Assembly (NCBI GenBank): GCA_964599635.1
Contig: CAZRGM010000002.1
Span: 1-64,000, forward strand
DNA from: WJMT01 sp964599635
Lineage (GTDB): Bacteria > Acidobacteriota > Aminicenantia > Aminicenantales > Aminicenantaceae
Direction of reading: 5' to 3'
DNA length: 64,000 bases
In this document: piece by piece, positions 24,906 through 33,670 of the stretch
Layout of the letters: the number at the start of each line of letters is the position of its first letter
Position numbering within the stretch: position 1 is the first letter of the stretch
Program-made: the position numbers and the translations under genes
The notes under the pieces: model-generated
The model's database searches: none
Told to the model about the DNA's origin: nothing
The model's input: the letters and a program-made list of their open reading frames with translations, nothing else

Positions 24906-25733
24906 ATGAGTAAATTTCTAAAATTATTTTTTCTTTCGATTTTTATTTTTGCTTCAAGCTTTCAAATTTTTCCTCAGTTCACTCCAGAAGAAGTGGCTGA
25001 GATGGAGAAATGGGAGGAATATCTTAAGACTGCAGAAATCACAGGGCAGGAACAAATGAAAAGCCGGGAAGCAGTCACCAATCCCTATATCCTTCAGTTA
25101 GAAAAAGACGGAATCACCAGACAAGCTTTATGGAAAAATCCCGAAGGACGCATGCGAGGATTTGTCGAAGGATGGAAATGGGAGGTTGCAGCGTACAGAT
25201 TAAACAAATATTTGGAACTCAATATGGTTCCCCCTACTGTAGAAAGGAGATTCCGAGAAAACAGAGGTTCGTGTCAACTCTGGATTGATACTTGGATAAG
25301 CCTCAAAGATAAATACGAAAAAAACATCGATGTTCCTTCCTATAAAGTTTTTCACTGGAATCGAGCTCTTTATCTTCAAAGAGCTTTTGATAACCTCATT
25401 GCCAATGTCGATCGACATCAAAATCAATTCCTTATAACAAAAGACTGGCGTATGATTCTTATTGATCATTCCCGAAGCTTTAGAACCGATAAAAAACATA
25501 CCAAAAACTTGATCTATGATGAAAATTATAAAGAAGGTCCCAGGATCATGAAACAACTCCCCAGGGAATTCGTGGAGAAGCTGGAATCATTAAATCAAGA
25601 AGTTATAAAAAATGTAGTAGGGGAATATCTAACAGATAAAGAAATAGAAGCTGTGCTTATGCGGAGAGATTTAATCATAAATTGGATCAAACAAAGAATA
25701 GAAAAATTAGGAGAAGATGAAGTCCTCTATTAA
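24906..25733 (+). CDS. exported protein/lipid-kinase-like enzyme (HipA/FAM20/PI3K-type fold)
   Basis: 275 aa, ATG with GGAGG six bases upstream. The signal peptide spans 1-24 (FFLSIFIFASSFQIFPQ). Kinase-like features in order: ALWKNP (Lys77, ATP-anchoring), WEVAAYRLNKYLELN (Glu93, salt bridge), and hinge-like SCQLWIDTW. Then come NVDRHQNQFLI (Asp169, Asn173), as in the DRHxxN loop of PI3/4-kinases and the DxHxxN loop of HipA, and ILIDHSRSF (Asp187, DFG-equivalent). All residues needed for phosphotransfer appear present. The gene is 208 bases after its degenerate paralogue and may have its own promoter (TTGACA at 24852). Substrate is unknown. Classification is inferred from motifs. Confidence 0.65.
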   Translation: MSKFLKLFFLSIFIFASSFQIFPQFTPEEVAEMEKWEEYLKTAEITGQEQMKSREAVTNPYILQLEKDGITRQALWKNPEGRMRGFVEGWKWEVAAYRLNKYLELNMVPPTVERRFRENRGSCQLWIDTWISLKDKYEKNIDVPSYKVFHWNRALYLQRAFDNLIANVDRHQNQFLITKDWRMILIDHSRSFRTDKKHTKNLIYDENYKEGPRIMKQLPREFVEKLESLNQEVIKNVVGEYLTDKEIEAVLMRRDLIINWIKQRIEKLGEDEVLY

Positions 25734-25873
25734 AAAACTCCTATCTGATCCACGTTTTTACATATTCATTTGACCATTTTCAAAGGACCTGGGCACCATT
25801 CTGCGCTCATGGAATCATAATATCCCAAGAAAGTCGAGCCTAATATTGGATTCTCAATTTCCTGCCATTTTTA

Positions 25874-25903
25874 TTGACTAAAAATGTTTTTTATGTGTAT
25901 GAT
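25874..25903 (+). promoter_or_regulatory. promoter of the ferrous-iron operon, TTGACT-18-TATGAT
   Basis: TTGACT at 25874-25879 and TATGAT at 25898-25903, with spacer ending TTTTTTATGTG. It is nearly the same as the promoter at 19734. It lies 52 bases before the iron-regulator start. Confidence 0.65.
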
Positions 25904-25955
25904 TTAATGTAAAATCATTTCAATAAAAAGGATTTGTTTTGAAATTTTAAATAAT

Positions 25956-27011
25956 ATGGAAACACCCATCATGACAACGATTCATCCTGGGCTCATGCTC
26001 ATTCTGGGCACATTAATAATCCTTTTGCTGGCGTGGATCTTCTGGCCAAAATATGGACTTTTGGCCTTACTGACCAGAACCCGAATGACCAATCGCCGCG
26101 TCATGATGGAGGATGCTTTAAAATTTCTTTTTGACTGCGAATACAAAAAATCTTCCTGCAATTTGAACACCCTAGCCGGAAATCTGAACATCTCTACAGA
26201 CAAGACTTCAAAACTACTTGATCGCTTGTGCTCTATGGGCCTGATTACCATGAAAGATGAGAACATCAGGCTGACATCAACCGGGAGGTCCTACTCTCTG
26301 CGTGTTATTCGAGTCCACCGAATTTGGGAAAAATACCTGGCCGATGAAACTGGGATCGCTCAAAAGGAATGGCACAGAGAAGCGGATTACCTGGAGCACC
26401 AAATATCACCGGAAGCTGCAGATAAGCTGGCTGCTCAGATCGGCAACCCTGTTTTTGACCCGCATGGAGACCCCATTCCTTCCCCTGAAGGTGACCTGCC
26501 TAAACACAAGGGGCAGACACTCAGCACCCTGAAAGTAGGAGACACGGCCAGGATCGTCCATATCGAAGATGAGCCTCATAACATTTATGAACAACTGGTC
26601 GTCCTGGGCCTTTATCCCGGCATGCAGGTGTATATAACGGATTTTGGTGATGAAAGAATTACTTTTGCTGCCGATGGTGAAGAATATGTACTGACTCCGC
26701 TGTTCGCTTCGAGCATTACTGTAGAGCCGATCTCTGAAACGGTCCCTTTAGCTCCTAAATATAAATGGCTATCTTCTCTTAAAATAGGCGAAAAAGCGGT
26801 CATTGCAGGAATTTCTCCCAATTGTCACGGTCAACAGCGCAGACGATTAATGGATCTCGGCATCGTTCCGGGAAGTGTGATATCCGCTGAAATGAAAAGT
26901 GCGGCAGGTGATCCCACAGCTTACCGGATTATGGGGGCTATCATTGGCATCCGGAAAGATCAAGCTGACTATATTTTTATCGAAAAAAAAGAAGATCCCC
27001 CCAATGACTAA
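25956..27011 (+). CDS. membrane-anchored DtxR-family regulator with two FeoA domains
   Basis: 351 aa; ATG at 25956 or 25971, neither with a strong ribosome site. Residues ~12-35 form one membrane helix. Residues ~48-175 are a DtxR/MntR unit: winged helix (LAGNLNISTDKTSKLLDRL, SMGLITM) and dimerisation/metal region (HRIWEKYLADETG, EADYLEHQ, GNPVFDPHGDPIP). Two FeoA/SH3-like domains follow: LKVGDTARIVHIEDE...LGLYPGMQVYI and LKIGEKAVIAGIS...LMDLGIVPGSV. It overlaps the FeoB GTPase gene by eight bases. It likely senses Fe(II), represses or adjusts the operon, and also supplies FeoA function to the transporter. DNA binding from the membrane is inferred. Confidence 0.88.
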   Translation: METPIMTTIHPGLMLILGTLIILLLAWIFWPKYGLLALLTRTRMTNRRVMMEDALKFLFDCEYKKSSCNLNTLAGNLNISTDKTSKLLDRLCSMGLITMKDENIRLTSTGRSYSLRVIRVHRIWEKYLADETGIAQKEWHREADYLEHQISPEAADKLAAQIGNPVFDPHGDPIPSPEGDLPKHKGQTLSTLKVGDTARIVHIEDEPHNIYEQLVVLGLYPGMQVYITDFGDERITFAADGEEYVLTPLFASSITVEPISETVPLAPKYKWLSSLKIGEKAVIAGISPNCHGQQRRRLMDLGIVPGSVISAEMKSAAGDPTAYRIMGAIIGIRKDQADYIFIEKKEDPPND

Positions 27012-27816
27012 ACAAGATAATTGCGAACATTGTCCGGTGCATAATAAAGAAAGCCTCATTCGTCTGGGCGTCAACATGGAGCATGTCGATTATGTGATCA
27101 GCCTCGCCGGCAATCCCAACACGGGTAAAAGCACAGTCTTTAATAATCTCACCGGCTTACGACAACATACAGGTAACTGGCCAGGTAAGACGGTCACCCG
27201 GGCCGAAGGGGGATTTTCACTGAATGGCAAACGTTACAAGGTCGTGGACCTGCCGGGCACTTACTCCCTTTTATCCACCAGCACCGATGAGGAAGTAGCC
27301 CGAAATTTCATTTTATTCGGCCGTCCCGATGTAACAGTTATTGTTGCTGACTCCACCCGGCTCGAGCGCAATCTGAATCTTGTGTTGCAAATTCTGGAAA
27401 TCACCAACCGAACCGTGCTCTGCCTTAACTTGATTGACGAAGCACGCCGCAATCACATTGAAATTGACCAAAGGATACTGTCAAAGGAACTAGGCATCCC
27501 GGTTGTCGCAACGGCCGCCCGTCAAAAAGAAGGGATGGAAGAGCTCACTGCGGCTATTGAGGAGGTTGCCACAGGAAAAACTATCTGTAAACCTTACCGA
27601 ATAGAAATCCGTTCGGCCAAACTGAATCATGCTATCGCCACCTTGAGGGAAAAATTATCGGGACAATTTCCAAACCTTCCTAACCTCGATTGGGTAGCTT
27701 TACGACTGCTGGAAGGAGACCCCAGCATCATAGAAGCAGTCCGATCAGGTGAATTGGGTCGATTAAAAGCCGATGTTTCCTCTGTACAAACTTTAAACCA
27801 AGATGATAGAAAATAA
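27004..27816 (+). CDS. feoB: FeoB small GTPase domain, separate polypeptide
   Basis: 270 aa from ATG 27004, overlapping the regulator gene by eight bases. A short Cys-bearing start (DNCEHCPVHNKE) leads into the G domain: G1 GNPNTGKST, a switch-I stretch QHTGNWPGKTVTRAEG, G3 VDLPGTYSL, G4 NLIDEA and an FeoB GDI-like helical part to ~265. It ends with a stop where a normal FeoB would run on into the membrane domain. The membrane part follows as its own gene overlapping by 14 bases. It is likely the regulatory GTPase subunit of a split ferrous-iron transporter. Base usage is somewhat more GC-rich than at 21-25 kb. Confidence 0.9.
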   Translation: MTKQDNCEHCPVHNKESLIRLGVNMEHVDYVISLAGNPNTGKSTVFNNLTGLRQHTGNWPGKTVTRAEGGFSLNGKRYKVVDLPGTYSLLSTSTDEEVARNFILFGRPDVTVIVADSTRLERNLNLVLQILEITNRTVLCLNLIDEARRNHIEIDQRILSKELGIPVVATAARQKEGMEELTAAIEEVATGKTICKPYRIEIRSAKLNHAIATLREKLSGQFPNLPNLDWVALRLLEGDPSIIEAVRSGELGRLKADVSSVQTLNQDDRK

Positions 27817-29239
27817 ATCGAGAAAAGACCGGGAAGATATCCTAACATTAGCCAACACCACCCGATGGGATCTTGGGGTGAATTTTCACGATTCAGTCAT
27901 TGAGTCCATCTATGAAGACGCCTCCAGAATCGCCCGCAAAACCGTTTATATGAAAGGGGAAAAACCCCCTTACAGTCTGGATCAAAAAATTGATAAAATC
28001 GTAACGAGCCGCTGGTTAGGCTTCCCCATTATGTTCCTTCTCTTAGCGGTGGTCTTTTGGATCACAGTATCAGGAGCTAATTATCCTTCCAGACTGCTGT
28101 CATCGCTCCTGATCGATACCCTCCATCCTTTTTTAAAAAACATAGCTGCTCTCGTCAATTTACCCTCGTGGCTGGACGGAGTGATGATCGATGGAGCTTA
28201 CCTTTCCATGGCTTGGGTGGTCTCGGTCATGCTCCCCCCCATGGCCATTTTCTTTCCTCTGTTCACACTGCTCGAAGATCTGGGATATTTGCCCCGAGTG
28301 GCCTTTAACATGGACAGCCTATTTCGCAAAGCTGGGGCACACGGCAAACAAGCCCTAACCCTTAGTATGGGATTTGGCTGTAATGCGGCCGGCGTGATCG
28401 CTGCGCGTGTGATTGACAGCCCCCGCGAGCGGCTGATCGCTATCATCACCAACAATTTTTCTCTCTGCAACGGCCGATGGCCGACACAGATCCTGATTGC
28501 AACTATTTTTATCGGCGGAGCTGCGCCCGCTCATTGGGCAGGGCTTATATCTGCCGGTGCGGTTGTCGGCGTTGCTGTACTGGGGATATTTTTCAGTCTG
28601 GTCGTCTCCTGGGGCTTAAGCAAATCCATCCTTCGTGGTGAAGCCTCCGCTTTCAGTCTGGAATTACCCCCTTACCGTCCCCCAAGGATTCTGCAGACTC
28701 TATATACCTCATTGATCGACCGGACTATCTTTGTCTTATGGCGCGCGATCATCTTCGCCCTTCCTGCAGGAATCGTCATCTGGCTGGTAGCCAATATAAA
28801 AATCGGAGAACTGAGTCTTGCCGAATTCTTTATCCGATGGTCTGATCCGTTTGCCCTTTTATTCGGCTTGAATGGAGTGATTCTTTTAGCCTTCATTATC
28901 GCCATCCCCGCCAACGAGATTGTTATTCCCACAATTCTGATGCTGACCGTGCTGACAGCTGGTATGGCTGGCGTGGGTGAAGGCGCAGGAGTCATGTTTG
29001 AGCTTGAGTCGATTGCCGATACGGAAGCCATCTTGAGAGGAGGCAGCTGGACTCTGCTGACTGCCATCAACCTCATGTTGTTCAGTCTCTTACATAATCC
29101 CTGTTCAACGACCATCTACACCATTTACAAGGAGACCAAAAGCGCTAAATGGACTCTTATGTCCACCTTTTTACCCCTCTTGCTGGGTCTAATCATCTGC
29201 TTTTTTACCACTCAGATCTGGCTTTTTTTTGCAAAATGA
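27803..29239 (+). CDS. feoB: FeoB membrane permease domain, separate polypeptide
   Basis: 478 aa. The N-terminal ~60 residues match the linker that follows the FeoB G domain (SIYEDASRIARKTVY, SLDQKIDKIVTSRWLGFPIM). Two Gate/nucleoside-recognition halves follow: MLPPMAIFFPLFTLLEDLGY, FNMDSLFRKAGAHGKQ, GFGCNAAGVIAARVIDSPRE, then a second set with FGLNGVILLAF and IPANEIVIPTILM. GCN and the PxNE-type motif are the usual FeoB membrane signatures. About ten helices end near the C-terminus. Its start lies inside the GTPase gene (14-base overlap), so translation is coupled. It is the Fe(II) channel in the inner membrane. Confidence 0.9.
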   Translation: MIENKSRKDREDILTLANTTRWDLGVNFHDSVIESIYEDASRIARKTVYMKGEKPPYSLDQKIDKIVTSRWLGFPIMFLLLAVVFWITVSGANYPSRLLSSLLIDTLHPFLKNIAALVNLPSWLDGVMIDGAYLSMAWVVSVMLPPMAIFFPLFTLLEDLGYLPRVAFNMDSLFRKAGAHGKQALTLSMGFGCNAAGVIAARVIDSPRERLIAIITNNFSLCNGRWPTQILIATIFIGGAAPAHWAGLISAGAVVGVAVLGIFFSLVVSWGLSKSILRGEASAFSLELPPYRPPRILQTLYTSLIDRTIFVLWRAIIFALPAGIVIWLVANIKIGELSLAEFFIRWSDPFALLFGLNGVILLAFIIAIPANEIVIPTILMLTVLTAGMAGVGEGAGVMFELESIADTEAILRGGSWTLLTAINLMLFSLLHNPCSTTIYTIYKETKSAKWTLMSTFLPLLLGLIICFFTTQIWLFFAK

Positions 29240-29410
29240 GGCACATATCCCAGCTCCCTGGAAAAACCTGAGTTATGCAGTTAAAATAGGAGGAAGAGAA
29301 ACTTGCGTTTTTCATTTTTGTTGTTAAAATAAGAGTCAACTTTTTTGATCACAATTAATCTGAACTATTCACGATCTTTGGAATAATTCAGGGTAATAAA
29401 AGGAGGTAAA

Positions 29411-30289
29411 ATGGCAGGATTCATAAAAAAAATCCTTTGGTCAACCGATTTTTCTGACGAAGCTCAGAACGCTCTTCTTTATGCGGATGCATTTGCCAAT
29501 GCATTTAAAGCCAATATTATCGCGCTTCATGTGCTTCCGGATGTTTCCCCAGCCCTTTACGATGCGGAAGAAGCGATAAAAGGCGAGATTGCCGAAAGAG
29601 TCTCGGCTGTAAAGGGTAAAAGAAAGAAAAAAATGGAAGACATCGGAAAATCCAAGCGCATGACCTTTAAGATACTCATCAAAGAAGGCAATGCGGCTAA
29701 GAAAATAGTAGAGACGGCAGAGGAGGAAAAAGCGGATCTGATCGTTCTGGGAAAAAGAGGTTTATCTGCCATCGAGAGACTTTTTATCGGGAGTGTGGCT
29801 AATCAGGTTCTTCGGAGTTCTTCCATTCCTCTTCTTTTGACCAAAAAGAATGGAGGTAAACCCCGTTTCAAAAAAATTCTTGTTCCCACGGACTTTTCCG
29901 AGCAAGAGGAGAGAGAGAGGGACTATGCCTGGAAATTGGCCAAAGGATTCGATTCTGATCTAGTTCTTCTTCATGTTCTCGAGCTCCATGACTATAAATT
30001 TTCGCCTCGTGCCCTGGATGAAATGTTTGATAGCGTGAAAAAAAGACTTAGACAAAGAAAAAAAAGGGAAAAGGAAGATATTAAAGTATCTGAAGAAGTG
30101 TCTCGGTCCATCAATGCAGCAATCGGCATCAACGATTATGTAGATACGGAAAAAGCAGACATGATTGTGATGTCTACCTATGTCCAAAGCAAATGGGAAC
30201 GGTTCTTTTTAGGGAGTACCACTGAAAAAGTCATCAGCTATTCCTCCGTCCCTGTCTTTGCCATTCCTCCTTACCGCCAGACACGATAA
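29411..30289 (+). CDS. tandem universal stress protein (two UspA domains)
   Basis: 292 aa, ATG with AAAGGAGG upstream. Domain 1 (~5-140): KKILWSTDFSDEAQNALLYA, IALHVLPD and nucleotide-binding GKRGLSAIERLFIGSVANQV. Domain 2 (~153-290): KKILVPTDFSE, VLLHVLELHD and a degenerate end (STYVQSKWERFFLGSTTEKV). The first domain keeps the G-2x-G-9x-G-S/T type ATP motif. The second lacks its first Gly. It is cytoplasmic, probably stress or energy related. The 171-base leader shows no distinct regulator site. Confidence 0.93.
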   Translation: MAGFIKKILWSTDFSDEAQNALLYADAFANAFKANIIALHVLPDVSPALYDAEEAIKGEIAERVSAVKGKRKKKMEDIGKSKRMTFKILIKEGNAAKKIVETAEEEKADLIVLGKRGLSAIERLFIGSVANQVLRSSSIPLLLTKKNGGKPRFKKILVPTDFSEQEERERDYAWKLAKGFDSDLVLLHVLELHDYKFSPRALDEMFDSVKKRLRQRKKREKEDIKVSEEVSRSINAAIGINDYVDTEKADMIVMSTYVQSKWERFFLGSTTEKVISYSSVPVFAIPPYRQTR

Positions 30290-30332
30290 GACTGGAGGAT
30301 AAGAAAAAGGGTCATTGGATCTCCTATTAAAA

Positions 30333-30412
30333 AACTGGCGCGATCTCCTACCCCGCAGCATAAAGGTTTTTCCGAAAAAAAGAAGGAGTGAGATTCTTTA
30401 ACCGCGCCAGTT
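30333..30412. repeat. long-range inverted repeat in the convergent intergenic region
   Basis: AACTGGCGCG (30333-30342) pairs with CGCGCCAGTT (30403-30412). Inside, GATCTCCT and AGGAGTGAGATTC can partly pair. It lies between the stress-protein stop and the VWA gene end. Confidence 0.55.
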
Positions 30413-30433
30413 ATTCATTCCATAAAATTAGTG

Positions 30434-30459
30434 AATAGGTATTGTGTACCTATTTTTTT
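30434..30459 (+). terminator. intrinsic terminator after the stress-protein gene
   Basis: AATAGGTA / TACCTATT form an 8-bp stem with a TTGTG loop, followed by T residues to 30459. The stem overlaps the stop codon of the converging VWA gene. Confidence 0.7.
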
Positions 30460-32339
30460 GTGAGTAATTGGCACATCTCAACCAGCTTGATAAATTCAGC
30501 CCGATATCCATGCGTATCTTTACCTTTTCCTTGCTGAGCCAGCTTTAAGATGCTCTCAAAATCAGTGCTTCCCTTAAACTCAGAATCCCTGAGCAGCATA
30601 CCGAATTCAGCCACTGCTGCAGAAAATCTGAAATCATCGGAAACTTTTTCTAAAGGGATACCTTCGTCTTTAACTGGGGTTTCAATAAGTCTGCTTTTGT
30701 CTCCATCCGGATTTTTATACCGAAGCTTTATGGTCATAACCTCAGGGCTTTCAAACGCCTCGGGATTTATTTTCGTCTCTTGGTACTTCAAATCTCCGAT
30801 TTCAACCACTTCTTCATCTGATCCATAGGGAATCACTTCATAGAGAGCGGTCACCGAATGACCGGAACCCAACTCACCTGCATCCTTGGCATCGTCCACA
30901 AAGTCCTCCTTATCCAGAATTCTGTTTTCATATCCAATCAACCGGTACGCTTTGACTTTGGCAGGATTGAACTCGATCTGAATCTTCACATCTTTAGCTA
31001 TGGTGAATAAGGTTCCTGTTAATTCATCCATAAAAACTTTTTTGGCTTCTAAAATATTGTCAATATAAAAGTAATTCCCGTTCCCTTTATCCGCCAGTTG
31101 CTCCATCCGATTGTCTTTGTAATTTCCCATCCCAAATCCAAGGACCGTAAGAAAAATACCTTTTTCTCTATACTCTTCGATCATTCTCACCATCTCTGAA
31201 GTGCTGCTCACACCCACGTTGAAATCGCCGTCAGTGGCCAGGATAACCCTGTTGTTTCCGTTTTTTATGAAACTTTCCATGGCAGTCTTGTATGCCAATT
31301 GGATCCCTTCGCCTCCAGCTGTAGACCCCCCAGCTCGCAATCGGTCCACAGCCTCAATGATCTGTGCCTTATTGGATGCCGAGGTGGAAGGGAGAACCAC
31401 GTCTGCAGCTCCAGCGTAAACCACAATGGAGACTCTATCATTCGGATCTAACTCCTTAGCCAGCAGTTTGAAAGCTGTCTGAAGCAGAGGAAGTTTATTG
31501 GGAGTCTTCATCGAACCGCTCACATCCAAAAGAAAAACCAAATTACTTGGAGACTGCTCTTCAGGGCTGAGCTTTCGCCCCTGAAGTCCGATATGGATCA
31601 GCTTATGAGTTTCATCCCAGGGACAGGAGGAAATTTCCGTAAAGATTGAAAAGGGTTTATTATTTTTTGGAAGCGGATAATTATAGTCAAAATAATTGAT
31701 CAACTCTTCAATGCGCACCGCATCTTTGAGAGGAAATTGATGGCTCCGAATAAAACGCCTGACATTAGCATAGGAGGCCGTATCCACATCAATGGAAAAA
31801 GTGGAGAGAGGGTTTTGCAGGGTATTGAAAAACCGATTTTCATAGATCCGGGAATATTCTTCCGTATTATAGGGAGTGTAAACACTCACAGGAAATTGAA
31901 CTGATTGAGTCCTGGCTACAGGAGCTACCTCACCCACAACACCTCCCACTACTCCTCCAAGGACTCCTCCTTCATAATCCATCTTCATAAAATGATCTAT
32001 TTTGAGCTGGATATTGATCTCTACTGTGTTTCCAGAAGGGATATCTATATCTTTTTTCTCATATGGGATAAATCCAGTTATTCCGGAATACAAGTCATAG
32101 ATACCTGGGATGATGCCTTTAAAAGAATAAAAACCTTTGATATCTGTAGAAGTAGCGTATTCTTTTCCAGTGGACTGCTCGACAATTTTGACAAGGACTC
32201 CCGGAATAAAACTTCCCTCCGTATCGGTGACTCTGCCTTTGATGCCGGTTACTCCTACTGCCTGGAGGAACAATAATGAAATCAAAATGAAAACAAACAT
32301 CCCTGAAACCGATATTTTTGGGGAATTTTTGACTGACAT
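30450..32339 (-). CDS. exported VWA-domain protein (YfbK-type) with carboxypeptidase-regulatory domain
   Basis: 629 aa, ATG with AAGGAG upstream; signal helix at ~10-30. Residues ~33-115 are a carboxypeptidase-regulatory-like beta fold (GIKGRVTDTEGSFIPGVLVK). Next is the VWA-N region (FSIDVDTASYANVRRFIRSH). The VWA domain (~265-430) has a MIDAS: DVSGSM, then the Thr of GGSTAGGEG and ATDGDFN. A C-terminal DUF3520-type region follows (TALYEVIP, LRYKNPDGDKSRLIETPV). It is a periplasmic or surface protein; the role of this family is largely unknown. A Val/Gly-rich stretch (GVLGGVVGGVVGEV) is unusual. Confidence 0.9.
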   Translation of the reverse strand: MSVKNSPKISVSGMFVFILISLLFLQAVGVTGIKGRVTDTEGSFIPGVLVKIVEQSTGKEYATSTDIKGFYSFKGIIPGIYDLYSGITGFIPYEKKDIDIPSGNTVEINIQLKIDHFMKMDYEGGVLGGVVGGVVGEVAPVARTQSVQFPVSVYTPYNTEEYSRIYENRFFNTLQNPLSTFSIDVDTASYANVRRFIRSHQFPLKDAVRIEELINYFDYNYPLPKNNKPFSIFTEISSCPWDETHKLIHIGLQGRKLSPEEQSPSNLVFLLDVSGSMKTPNKLPLLQTAFKLLAKELDPNDRVSIVVYAGAADVVLPSTSASNKAQIIEAVDRLRAGGSTAGGEGIQLAYKTAMESFIKNGNNRVILATDGDFNVGVSSTSEMVRMIEEYREKGIFLTVLGFGMGNYKDNRMEQLADKGNGNYFYIDNILEAKKVFMDELTGTLFTIAKDVKIQIEFNPAKVKAYRLIGYENRILDKEDFVDDAKDAGELGSGHSVTALYEVIPYGSDEEVVEIGDLKYQETKINPEAFESPEVMTIKLRYKNPDGDKSRLIETPVKDEGIPLEKVSDDFRFSAAVAEFGMLLRDSEFKGSTDFESILKLAQQGKGKDTHGYRAEFIKLVEMCQLLTKK

Positions 32340-32470
32340 TTTTATCTCCTTATCTTTTATTTATCTGATTTTTATTCATCCTTCTAATACAATATACAAA
32401 CCAGGAAAATAAATATTCCTTATTTACCTGAACTATTCATAAAAAAATATGAATGGGAAAGCGGAACAAG

Positions 32471-32830
32471 CTAAAACATCATGGATTCGCTGGCTTGGGC
32501 TTTGATATAGATCAGTATCATGCGGCTCACAACATAAACAAGAACGCTGGCAATGGCAAACAAATACAAAGTCAGAAAAATGACGTTAAATACGGACTGC
32601 TTCACCGCTTCTGCCTTTAAGAAGAAAAGGTCAAATACAGTTTTCCCGAAAAGGATAAGCAGAATAGCGGTTCCCCCTGCAGAGCGGAATATATAACTTC
32701 TTGCCTTTTCCAAATCAATAGACCCAATACCTATCAAAGGGAAAAGCAGCCATGCCGCACAAATCCACATCGCAATAACAATGATAAAGCCTGTTTTGTT
32801 CTTGATCAATCCAGTGTTCTGTTCTGTCAC
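32471..32830 (-). CDS. small membrane protein, unknown
   Basis: 119 aa with three hydrophobic helices (~13-35, ~48-68 and ~82-108). No family is recognised. It is 82 bases downstream of the DUF4870 gene on the same strand and may be co-transcribed with it. Confidence 0.55.
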   Translation of the reverse strand: MTEQNTGLIKNKTGFIIVIAMWICAAWLLFPLIGIGSIDLEKARSYIFRSAGGTAILLILFGKTVFDLFFLKAEAVKQSVFNVIFLTLYLFAIASVLVYVVSRMILIYIKAQASESMMF

Positions 32831-32912
32831 AGCTTATCTGTTAGATGATCTCCCATGATTTCTATGCAGTAAACCACTCTATTTTTACTGACATAATTTC
32901 TAAATTTATGCC

Positions 32913-33254
32913 TCAGGAAATGAATCTTATGGTCAAGGGATACCGGTATTTTTCACCACTGTTCGCTTTAACAGCAGCCATAATCACAAAAACAATAGTT
33001 AAAATCCCGATTGCTATCAACAGAAAAATCCCAATGACCACCAATATGAGCAGCGCAGCAACGATGGCGTAAATGGTGATGGATATCTGAAAATTCAAAC
33101 TCTCTTTACCTTGATCATTCACAAATTCAGACTCATCCTTTTTGATAAGCCAGATGATCAATGGACCAATCACATTACCAAAAGGGATCACAAACCCTGC
33201 CAGCGCTGCCAGATGGCAAAACATCCCCCAGTCTCTTTCTTGCTTTTTTTCCAT
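32913..33254 (-). CDS. DUF4870-family membrane protein
   Basis: 113 aa. The family pattern is clear: WGMFCHLAALAGFVIPFGN, GPLIIWLIKKDESEFVNDQG, KESLNFQISITIY, then two adjacent helices and a KYRYPLTIR end. It has three to four membrane segments. Function of the family is unknown. The upstream stretch to 33670 holds an R2 repeat and no gene. Confidence 0.88.
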   Translation of the reverse strand: MEKKQERDWGMFCHLAALAGFVIPFGNVIGPLIIWLIKKDESEFVNDQGKESLNFQISITIYAIVAALLILVVIGIFLLIAIGILTIVFVIMAAVKANSGEKYRYPLTIRFIS

Positions 33255-33373
33255 TTTCTTCCTTTAAAAAGTATTGTTTACTTTTTATACCACAATTCAA
33301 AATAACAGTAAACATCCATGTTTATCATGGAAGCATTTCTAAAACCGTGATAGAGTTTATTTAACATATAAGT

Positions 33374-33504
33374 GGAAGAGCAAGGGATTCTTCACCCGTT
33401 CGATTCCCCAGCGTGGAATCTCACTCCCGCTCGGGCTTCGCTCTCCTCTAAAGAGGAACCATGCCCGCTCAGCCCTCACAGGGGATTCCTCATCCCTTGC
33501 CCTC
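33374..33504 (-). repeat. R2 palindromic repeat, copy a
   Basis: About 130 bases in inverse orientation to copies b and e. Ends are GCAAGGGAT and ATCCCTTGC. The interior holds CCTC-TAAA-GAGG and CCCGCTCGGGCTTCG. Confidence 0.85.
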
Positions 33505-33670
33505 TCCCCTTAATAAATATTATATATCACATGTATCACGGTTTTAGAAATGCTTCCTTTTATCGGATAATAATTTACAGACCTGAATATAACCAGTATA
33601 ATTCTTTTTTCATGAGACATTAAAAATGCAGTCTCTCATTCAAATTATTTTTTAATACGGAGGAAAAAAA

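Noticed and set aside
27803..27816. FeoB split as a sequencing frameshift
   Set aside because: The overlap ATG is well placed and both parts have sensible ends. The split cannot be excluded as a frameshift but is better read as coupled genes.
33240..33540. tRNA-like T-loop GTTCGATTCC in R2 as a tRNA gene
   Set aside because: No acceptor, D or anticodon arms can be folded around it; it is part of the R2 arm.
33372..33623. Open frame with a product containing ARASLSSKEEPCPLSPH, also found at 36261-36512, 57082-57306 and 62857-63084
   Set aside because: The shared peptide is only the translation of the R2 repeat on one strand. No ribosome site, start or flanking sequence is conserved.
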